Source of the DNA: Pirellulaceae bacterium
GTDB taxonomy: Bacteria > Planctomycetota > Planctomycetia > Pirellulales > Pirellulaceae
DNA length: 33,179 nucleotides
Direction of reading: 5' to 3'
NCBI GenBank assembly: GCA_016784735.1
Contig: JADHUC010000105.1
Location: forward strand, 1 to 33,179
Shown: positions 1 to 10,000 of the stretch, one piece after another
How positions within the stretch are numbered: position 1 is the stretch's first letter
Layout of the letters: each line of letters opens with the position of its first letter
Program-made: the position numbers and the translations under genes
Notes under the pieces: model-generated
Told to the model about the DNA's origin: nothing
Seen by the model: the letters and a program-made list of their open reading frames with translations, nothing else
Databases searched by the model: none

Positions 1-699
1 GTATTCCAATTCTGCCGGATCGCGCGGAGCCGTTGCGTTTCCGGCCGAGTAGATCTTCTCCGAGTAGCTGCGAGACTTGCACGCGACATGCCTGAGTGTC
101 TGTCCGTCGACTTGAAGTGCGAACTGCGATGCGTCATAGGGGGCGGCATTGATGTCTCGATTGTTGACCGACAGTCGAAGATAGATAGCTTTCACCGAAC
201 TGCTTACGGCGTAAGTCCTGCCATCCGGGCGTCGCATCTGTCGCTGGCTCTTCGAGTCTGACATTTGCGTGGAGTCGACGCTCACGCGAAGGAATTCCGG
301 CGGGCCGGGTGCCGTGGAACTCTCGCCGCCTTCCGCTTCGACGACGGTCTGAACCCGATTCGCCAAAACCCAACCCAAGCGTTCTTCCCCCGCGGATTCA
401 ACGACGATCCCCACCCAAGGGCCTTGTCGGCGATTGACGGCAAACCGTTCGCCCTTCTTGATCGAAGCGATCACTTCATCGCCAACTTTCACTTTCGCGC
501 TGTCGGCGATAACCTCGACCTCTTCGGTGGATGTCACGTTTTCAGGCTCGACGCCCGCCGACGCTTCATTGTTCGCATCCGCCGGCTCTTCACTGGCACG
601 GCACTCTGGAGGACCAACCCGCAAAACGATCAACAAGACAAACGGCAGAACGATTGCCGCATACAAGCCGTGAGCGTAGACCGTATTTTTCATGTTCAT
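1..699 (-). CDS. Exported SH3-like-domain protein, paralogue of part of the neighbouring giant protein (3' end outside window)
   Basis: The frame is open from ATG at 699 to the window edge (233 codons, no stop), so the C-terminus is missing. GGAG stands 7 nt before the ATG. Residues about 10-35 form a hydrophobic export signal (AAIVLPFVLLIVLRV), then a low-complexity Glu/Ala linker. Residues about 60-110 are SH3-like (VEVIADSAKVKVGDEVIASI, ending GWVLANRVQTVV). About 110-233 match the segment that follows the SH3-like domain in the giant protein encoded just upstream on the same strand. Shared stretches include DEVIAS, STAPG, RVSVDSTQ against QVSVDSTQ, and NAA-YDA. The two genes are therefore tandem paralogues. 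The function is unknown; a cell-envelope binding or sensing role is inference. The export signal has no clear lipobox, so secretion or membrane anchoring are both possible. Confidence 0.8.
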   Translation of the reverse strand, partial: MNMKNTVYAHGLYAAIVLPFVLLIVLRVGPPECRASEEPADANNEASAGVEPENVTSTEEVEVIADSAKVKVGDEVIASIKKGERFAVNRRQGPWVGIVVESAGEERLGWVLANRVQTVVEAEGGESSTAPGPPEFLRVSVDSTQMSDSKSQRQMRRPDGRTYAVSSSVKAIYLRLSVNNRDINAAPYDASQFALQVDGQTLRHVACKSRSYSEKIYSAGNATAPRDPAELEY

Positions 700-826
700 G
701 TCCAATCTCCGTGCAGTGAGTGTTCATATTCTGCGGGCGTCTATCTGGACAACGCCACTTCAGCAGTCCCCCAACCCGCCCCGCGCCAAATGGTGCAAGA
801 TTAAGGATTCCATCAGCGCCGCAACG

Positions 827-1036
827 CCACGGCGGGGCTTGTCCCCGTCGCAGCGATGTTCATCACCAGGGCACGGCCGACAACTCACCACGCCACCGCG
901 GAGCTCGTCTCCGTGGAGCGATGTTCCCGAGGAAACACCGCTGCGACGCGGGCAAGCCGCATGGTGGCGGAAACGAGAAACGCGTTACCGCTATCTGGTT
1001 TTGAACATTCCCCCACGGAGACAAGCTCCGCGGTGG
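827..1036. repeat. Intergenic palindromic repeat, three copies of a ~34-nt unit
   Basis: The 366-nt gap at 700-1065 has no convincing gene. It contains a unit of about 34 nt at 827-861 and 893-926 in direct orientation, and at 1003-1036 inverted. The 24-nt cores at 893-916 and 1013-1036 are reverse complements with one mismatch. The core is itself roughly palindromic (CCACCGCGG at one end, CCGTGG at the other), and the direct copies end in GCGATGTTC. It may act as a transcription terminator or a REP-like element after the giant gene. I see nothing else in 700-826 beyond the leader of the gene at 1-699. Confidence 0.7.
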
Positions 1037-1065
1037 GAGGAGATCACCCGAACTGCGTTGTCGTT

Positions 1066-4000
1066 TCACTCGCTTGGCTCGGCTGGCCCAATCAAGTCAT
1101 TCAGCAACTTGTTGAGATTCTCTCCCCGCGCTTCAACGGAGACGACTTTGCCGTCTCGACCAATCAAAAGCATCATGGGCACGTTCTGAATTCCGCATTC
1201 GACAGCCATGGGGTGTTTCCGTCCGACTCCCTTGGTGTGAAGAATCGTCCAGGGTACGCTTTCCCTCTTCAGATACGCATTCACCCTGTCGGTGTTTTCA
1301 TCCAGGTTGATGCTCACAACATCGAAACCTCGTCCGTGATACGACTCGTATGCCTTCCGTGTGTTGGCGAGGTCTGGTCCATGGTATGAACTTGACCAGA
1401 AGTCAATCAGCACAACTTTTCCTTGGTAGGCGTCCCAATCAAGAGGATTGCCATCGAGTGTGGTTCCCTTGATGTCGATCTTCTTGCCCAAGAGACCTAG
1501 ACGTTTTGCTGCGCCTGCATGGGAGGTAGCCATTCCGGTCAGATACATGTTCTCGCCTCGACTGGCCGTCTCCCCGAGAAGTTTGTATGTCTCGATGGCC
1601 AACTCGATGCGTTCGGTTCGATGCAGTGCGTGAGCAAGCCAGCCTCCGATGCTCAGGTCCAGCGTTGTCAGATCGTCTGCCGCTTTCCCGCCAAGGAAGG
1701 ACTCAAGATCGCCAAGTAGCTGACGAATCATCTTGTCGTCGATCGGCGTCTTTGCATAGAGAGCCGATATGACCTGGAGTCCTCGCAAGTCTAACGACTG
1801 CCCACTCGGGTCGGGCGCATCCGATTTCTCGGCGGCATCTTCAAGTGCGCTGCCTGCGCGGGCGAACTGCCTTTCGGCGCGTTCGGTCTGTTCGCCATGC
1901 GTGTAGGCTAACCGCATCCTGTTCAGACAGTAAGCGATGCGTCTTGCGTGGGAGGGATCGTCGTCAATTGCGGCCACGGATTTCGTGATGACCTCTTGAA
2001 ATGCCTCGTCAGCCGCATCGAAGTCTTCGGTCGAGATGTGGGCCGTAAAGGCTCTGAGGTCATTTGCGGCCAACCTGTGTTCAAGCGTGCTCAGGCAGTA
2101 AGGAACGATTTCTCGGACTTCCGGGTTCGGACTATCCGCGAGTTCTTTGAGAAGTGAATATCTCTGATCCAGTCGCTTCTGAACCTGTTCCGCGGGTTCT
2201 TGTTGGGATGGGCTAGAACGCGATGCGTCTCTGAGTTGTGACACCACGCTTCTAGCATGAGGATAGTCCTTCGACATCAAGCGGGTTTTGATGAGCTCCA
2301 TTGCTTCCGGAGAGCCGACCTGCACGAGGGCGCCCGCTGCGTAGTGGCAGCGTTGAGGGTTGTCCAACAGCGGCTCGATCAACGGCACGACCTGCGGGCC
2401 GCCCGAGCGTCCGAGGATCTCCAGGAATCGTGACAGCTCATAGCTCTTCGTACCCTTAATCTCCTCAGCAATTCGCTCGACGATGCCGGGCGCTTCCAGC
2501 CGCAATAGCGCCGCCAGGAAGCTATGACGTTGCGTGCGGCCAGTTGTACTCGGGGCGGCAGGCTTCCGATTCGATTCCTTGGCCATGGCATCCTCTAACG
2601 GCTCGATTGCCCGCTTATCGCCCAGCTTGCCCAGGGCCGTCGGCAGTTCAGAGCCATACAGTGGCAGGTTCGAAGTGTTGCCGGGCGGAGGATCAGAACG
2701 CTGGTTCAGGAGTGCGATCAGCGGTTCGACCGCTTGAGTGTCGCCAATATCTCCCAGTACTTTCACCAACTGATCGGTATACGACCGGCTTGTCTTCTGG
2801 TTAGATTGCATCTCGGCAATCAGCTTGGGAACAACGGCTTTGTCTCTCGCCTCGGCCAGAGCGTCAAGTTCGTCGGTGACGAGACGCACCATTCCAAGTT
2901 TGGCTCGTGCGGCATCCAGATTTGTGACGGCGCCGATCGCCTTCAAGGCGTCGATGGCTGTCGAGGCAACGCGTGTATCGTCGGCGGATTGCAGTTCTCT
3001 AATACTCTCCACGGCTTTCTCGGCCTTGAGCATCCCAAGACTGCCACAGGCGCCAATCACTACACCGATGTCCGGATCACCGAGCAGTTTGATTAGCGAG
3101 TCGACGATCGCTTCGCCCTGGTGATTGCCGGCCGCCGTTGCAGCGGCGGAACGCACGCGTGCATCAGCATCACTCAAGGCCCCGAGGATTGTCTTAGTGG
3201 CCTGAGGGGCTTGCGTGTGGGCAAGCGAAGACACGGCTGCCGAGCGCAGGACAGCGTCCTCGTCGGAAGCGGCTTTCACCACGGCATCGACAACACCCGA
3301 TTCGGCCAGGCCCTGTTGAATGCCTGCAGCAGTCTCGTTGACATAGCGCGAAGCATAACCGCGAGCCGAGAGGTTTGGACTATTCTTCATATCTCTCAGA
3401 AAAGAAGCAAGTGAAGCCGCCTTTTGCAGTTGATCTCCGAACTGTGGTGATGTCACCGCCTGGGCGGTGAAAGTCTCTTCGTTGGCCAGTTTTGCAGCGT
3501 TGGCCGCTTGCGCGAGTACGCCGCCGGCGTGTGGATAGTCTGGCGTCAACAACCGGCTTCTGACAGACTCAATTGCCGCAGGCGTGCCGATCTCGAATAG
3601 GGACAAGGCGGCAGAGCGATGGTGTTGAGAGCTGTCGAGTAAGAACTCGATCAACGCAATGGCCTGCGGATCACGGCGGCGTGTGAGGATCTCCAGCAAC
3701 TGCTTCACACTCTCAGCTCTGTACTGGTTCGAGTGCTTGCGAAGATCCGCAGAAAGACGGTCGAGAATGCCGGGAGCATCCAGCATCAATAGCGCCAAAA
3801 CGCACGAAAAAGGCTGCGCCACGCGGCCGGATTCCAGTGCTTCCTCAAGCGGCTTTATCGCTCGCTCGTCACCCAACTTGCCCAAAGCCGTGGGCAGTTC
3901 CTCAAAAGGAATCGGGCTATCGCGCAGAAGCCCGAGAAGCGGGTCGACAGCCCGTGGATCGCCGATATCTCCCAGCACTCTCACAAGCTGATTCGTATAT

Positions 4001-7000
4001 GAGCGATCGGCTTTCTGGTTAGACTCCATCTCCTCCCTGAGCCTGCGGATCGTGGCCAAATCTCTGACACCGCCCGCGGCTCTCGCAAGTCGATCCGAAA
4101 ACGACAGATCCGCCCCTTGGTTAACTTGCACCTGGGCAATGAGTTCCGGAACGACGGTCTTGTATTTTGCTTCGGCCAAAGCGTCCAGTTCGTCTGCAGA
4201 GAGGCGCGCTGTTCCAAGTTTGACTCGTGCTGCGTCCAAGCTTGAGAGAACTCCGATGGCCTTCAAGGCATCGGTGGCGGCCACCGAGACGCGTTGGTCC
4301 TCGCTGGCTTGCAGCTCTTTGATGCGCGGCACTGCCTCTTGCGACTTCAACGCTCCCAGACCTGCGCTGGCGGCAATCACCACGTCTGCTTCCGAGTCGT
4401 CAAGCAATCGGACCAGTGGCTCAACGACCGTTTGAGCTTCCTGGCTGCCGGCCGCGCAGGCGGCCGCGACACGCACGGTTGCTTCCACATCGCTCATGCC
4501 CTTGATAACCGCTTGCATCGCCTTGGCATCGGTCGAGTTACCAAGCGACGACATGGCAGCCACGCGAGTCTGAACATCTGCGTTGGTGGCGGCCTTCACC
4601 AACGCATCGACAACTCCAGGCTCGGCTGTGTGTTGACCCATTGCCTGCGCGGCCGCTACTCGCGTGGCAGACTCGTCGTTGTTCAAGTGCTTGGTCAGCC
4701 TAGCCCCGCCGCCTTGCCGTTTCCCGAGGATTTGTATGACGGCCTCCGCTTCTGAAGAGAAGAACGCCTCGGAAGACCGAGCAGAAATTCCCATATAGTC
4801 TTTCAGCCATGAAGGGATGTTCGCCCAGGCCACCATATCCCGCGATTGATACGTTGCGGAACTTACCTGGCTCCACACCAACGTATCTGCGATGCAGTGC
4901 TCGTCTGTCATCACCACAACGAAGCCTTGCCCCTCGTCCACCAACGGCTTGATTAACTCCAGTAACCTTCCAACGTTCAAGCCGTTTAGTCGTGACCCGC
5001 CAATCTCGACAACAGAAACGGAATCATCGAGCGCTGCAGGACGGACCTTTGCCGCAAGCGCGTCGAGCTCTGCCTGCCGGAGGTCGATGCTAAAGGGCCT
5101 CTCTCCCGCTTTGCCAGTAAGCGTCCAGGTCTTTTTTGCCAGGTCACGTCTCTGTTCGATAGCAGGCAGTTTGAATCTCAGCCAGCCAATCGCCTGCCCG
5201 CCGGCGGGGATCTGCCCCGCCTGGAGATACTCTACTTCCGCGGCCCTGCGGATCCGCGCGGATTCCTCGCCTTGTCGGCGTACAAACTCCGAATAGCGTT
5301 GACGATTGGATACGTCGTGCTTGACGGCCTGTCCGTCAACCTCCAACGTGAACCCCGCAGCGTCATAGTGGGCGGCATTGACGTCTCCATTGTCGATAGA
5401 CATGTGACAATACAGGACGTATTGGGACCCACCCGTCGCGAACGAACTGGCGATTTGTGTCGAGTCGACACTCACTTGAACGAACATTGGCGAACCGGGC
5501 GCCGTCGACTCTTCGGTAATATCAGGTGGAACGACAGTTTGCACCTGCCTGGCCCACACCCAGCCAATGCGCTCGTTGTTGCCACTTCCAACGTCGATCG
5601 CCACCCAGGAACCATCCCGTCGCACGACCGCGAACTTCTCACCCTTGCCGACCGACGCGATCACCTCGTCGCGGAGTTTGACTTGTGCAGTATCCGCGAC
5701 TACCTCGACCTGCTCGGGAGGAATCGTCGGTATCGCTGGCGTTTTCGATTCCGGATCGCCTGCTTCCGCGAGTTGGGCTGATGGCAAGACTAAGGCCATG
5801 CGGAAGCCGACGAAGTTGAACGAGCGGTGCGGCTCGATGAAGTCCCGACGCGCCGAGCGACAGCTCACCGCGCTGCCGTTCCAACTGCCGCCGCGATTCA
5901 CGCGGAGCGTGCCTTTTGGGCGGCCGCTAGGATCGTCCACGGGTGCCCTAGCGTACGGCGTATACCAATCGGCGCAACACTCCCACACGTTACCGTGCAC
6001 GTCGTAGAGCCCGAATGCATTGGGCCGCAACTGGCCTACGGGATGTGTCTTGCCGCCAGAGTTCGCTTTGACCCAACCGTGTTCCTGCAGCGCGGCCTCA
6101 CTGTCGCCACAGTGCCTAACCGTCGTCGTCCCCGCGCGGCAGGCAAGTTCCCATTGTGCTTCCGAGGGTAACGCAAACCTCATCTTCTCTGCTGAAGCTC
6201 TCCCGTTCAATTTCGCCAAGAAAAGCTGAACGGCGTCCCAACTCACCTGCTCCACAGGATGCGCCGGGCTCTCCTTGCATCTCGACGGGTTGTTGCCCAT
6301 CACCGCCTGCCACTGGCCCTGCGTCACTTCATACTTGCCCAGATAATAAGGCCGCGTGATCCGTACTCGATGCTGGGGACCCTCATAGCGGAGACGTTCC
6401 TTGCTCCACCTGTCATTAGTCGCTTCGGCCTCTTCAAGGAATCGGGCCTTTTCCTCTTCTGTAGACCCCATCAGGAACTCGCCAGGCGGGATCAGGCGAA
6501 ACTTCATGCCGATGCTGTTCGTGTAATCGACATCCACGCCGAGGTGCTTGGCCCAGGCTTCCTGATGTGCTCTGGCCTGCTCGGCATTAAACGGGGCTAT
6601 AGCGAGTGGTGGTTGTGGTCCAGCGTTTTCATCATCAATCGCCTTTTCGCGGCTTGGTAGCCGCGTTAGACGTTTTGCAGTCGGAGCGTCTGGCCGTGGC
6701 TTCTCGGGGCCCTTTCCGCGAAGCATCCTAATCGAGTTGCTGCCTCGAAGCGTTGAGTAGTAGATGTTACCGCTAGGATCTAATGCCAGCGCCCACGTCT
6801 GATGCCCCTGGTGCAAAGTAGTGAACTTGGAAGCGCCTTGGGGGACCAAGGCAACTGCGATCTTCTTGCCTCTATCACCACCCATGCCCGCAATGAAAAT
6901 GTTGTCCTGATCGTCGATTTCCATGTCATGGATCGACGGCAAGTTCTGCACTACAGTGCGTGGTGGGCCATTGCCACCAGGGTAGACCACCAATTGTCCC

Positions 7001-10000
7001 GTATCCCCAGGCGCCGTCTTTCCCATCGTCCCAATGAAAATGTTGCCTTCTGAATCAAGGACAACCGCATTCCCCCGCACGTCGGGAATCACTACCTCGT
7101 ATTCCGTCTGTCCCGACAGGAATCGGATCAGTCTAGTCCTTCCTCCGAATGTGCCACTTTCCAACACGTATATCGCTCCCTTCCCATCGATGAACAAGGA
7201 GCTTGGATAATGGAGCCCATCGCAGATCTTTTCCTTCGTCCCATCTTTCGTTCGCAGGACGGACAGTGTCCCATCATGAAACTTCCCTGATCGCGTTCCA
7301 ATCTCGACGAAGTAGAGATCCGACCCCACGGCGGCAAGCGCGTTTGGACGTTTCAAATCCTGCAGAATGACGCGAGGTTTTCTGGTGTCCTTGTCGAGAC
7401 ACCCGATGGCTCCGTCAAAGTGTTCGACGAAGTAGACCAATCCGCCAGGGCCTAAGCATAGGTCGGTCACTCCTCTGCGTTCTGCGATCAGAATGTCCTC
7501 GTAACTTTGCGTTTCAACGCCGCCTGCTGGGCCAAGCAGCTTGTTCAGCAGGTCGGTGAGATTCTTACCCCGCGCGTTGAGGGAAACGATTTTTCCATCT
7601 CGGTCGACAAGGTACATCGTGGGTACGCTGCGAATTCCGTATTGGACCGCCACCGGATGTCTCCCTCCGGCTCCCTTCGCGTGCAGATTGGTCCACGGGA
7701 CTTTCTCCTTCTCCAGATACGCGTTCATCTTGGCCGTGTCCTGGTCGAGATTGATGCCGACAACGTCGAAACCGCGATCGTGATACAGCTCGTATGCCTT
7801 TCGCGCATTGGCAGTCTCGGGCCAACAGTGCGGGCACCAGCTTGCCCAGAAGTCAACCAGCACAACCTTCCCACGATATGACTTCCAATCGAATGGCTTG
7901 CCATCGACTGTTGTTCCCGCGATCCTCATCTCATGGCTCACCACAGCGGATCTTCCCTGTACAGAACCTCCCGGACTGGTTTGCTGGTCTTGCTGTTGGA
8001 GCGCTTTCTCCAAGACTGTAGCCGCTTCCGGCCCAATGTTGCGCAAGGCGTAGATAGCCCAGTAACGTACGTCACGGTTTTCATCATCGAGAGCCCTTTC
8101 CAGAACGGAAATCGCTTCCGTTCCCATTTGTCCCAGGGCTTCGGCAGCCGGGTAGCGGGCATGTGAATCTTCGTCCCGGAGCGCTTTCTCAAGAACGGGC
8201 ATCGCCTTTTCAAATTCACCCATCCGCCCCAAGGCAGATGCGGCCGACAAACGGACGTGCTGGTTCTCATCCTGGCCAGCGTCTTCGAAAATTGGTATCG
8301 CAGCCTGAAGTGCGTCCTCTAAGCCCGGTATCTCTTGCTCTGCCGTGACCTTCATCCGCTCAAGGACCTGAGCAGTGCTCAAGCGAACCTGCCGGTCTTC
8401 ATGCCCAAGTGCTTTCACCAGGATTGGTATCGCTTTCTCCGCTTCGCCGATCCGTCCCAGGGCATGAACGGCCGCCAAGCGGACCTGCTGGTCTTGATCT
8501 TGGAGTGCTTTTTCGAAGACCGGCGTCGCCGCCTCCGCGCCAATCTGTTCGAGGGCCGCAGCAGCCGTATAGCGGACCAGTCCGTCTTCGTGTCGGAGTG
8601 CTTTCTCGAACGCTGGTGTCGCATCCCGGAGTGCTTTCTCCACGGCCGGCATTTCGACCGTCTCCCTGGCTTTGATTTGCTCCAATGCCCGAAAAGCGCT
8701 CAGGCAGACTTGCACATCGTCATCCCGCAGTGCCTGCTCCAGAGCTGGTAGCACTTTCTTTGTTTCGCCCCACTGTCCCAAAGCGGTCGCGGCGTCGACA
8801 CGGACTCGCTGGTCTTCACACTGAAGTGCGTTTAGCAGTGTTGGAATCGCGTCCTGGAGCGCTTCCTGCAAGACCGGCATTTCGTTCGCATTCCTGGCCT
8901 TCATCCGCCCCAGCGCATGGGCAGCACACAAACAGACTTGTGGATCCTCATTCCGCAGTGCCTGCTCGAGAGTTGGCACTAGTTCCTGCGTTTCGCCCCA
9001 CCGGCCCAGGGCGGCAGCGGCGTGAACGCGGACTCGCAGGTCTTCATGCCGAAGCGCCTCTTGCAGAGTGGGGATCGACTCTCGATCCATTCTTGCCTCT
9101 AGCGCATAGGCAGCGTTCAAACGGACACGTTGGTCTTCACTGTGCAATGCTCTCTCAAGAATCACCCGCGAATTCGCACGTCCGTCCAGGCCTAGCCGAC
9201 TCAGGCCACCCGCAGCCTCCAGACAGGCGCGCTGGTCTTCTCCTTGAAGTGATTCCTCAAGGTCTAGAATCCGCTTCCTCACCAGCGCCACATGTCCCAA
9301 GGCATGAGCAGCCGCGGTACGTGTCGACTTATCTGTACTCTGGAGCGCCTTTTCCAGAACCGGTATGGCTTCCGGTCCAAGGTATTTCAGTGCCTCGACG
9401 GCTCCCCTAGGGACAGACTGGCCTGTGTTTTGGACTACCGTTCCGAAAAGGGGTATCAGTCCCTTCGCTTGCGTGCCCATTCTTCGCAGGGCACTAAAGG
9501 CCTTTTGACGAACCGAACCGTCTTCATCCTGAAGTGCCTTTTCCAGAAGCGGTATAGCTTTTGGCCCCATTTGCACAAGGGTGTCGAGCGCCACGGCGGC
9601 CTCGGCACGGACTTCTCTGTCTTCATCCTGAAGGGCCTTTTCGAAAACTGGTAGCGAGTCTTCGGATCTTGCCAACACGCCCCATAGGCATCGAGCAGCC
9701 GCGCGGCGAACTTGCTGGTCTTCATCGTCAAGCCCTTCTTCGATGACCGGCAACGCTTCCAGACCCACGTAACTTAGGGCCATAGCAGCCGCCTGCCGTA
9801 CCTGCCGGTCTTTATCGTGGAGTGCCTCCGTCAATACTGGCACTGCGTCTTTCAAAGCTTCATCTAGGGTTGGCGTCGGCTCTTGCACCCTACCTTGCTG
9901 AATGTCGCTTTGATATCTCATCCGACCCAAGCCAGATGCGGCCGAGAAGCGGACGTGCTGATCTTCGTGCTGAAGCGCTTTCTTGAGCACTGGAACCGCT

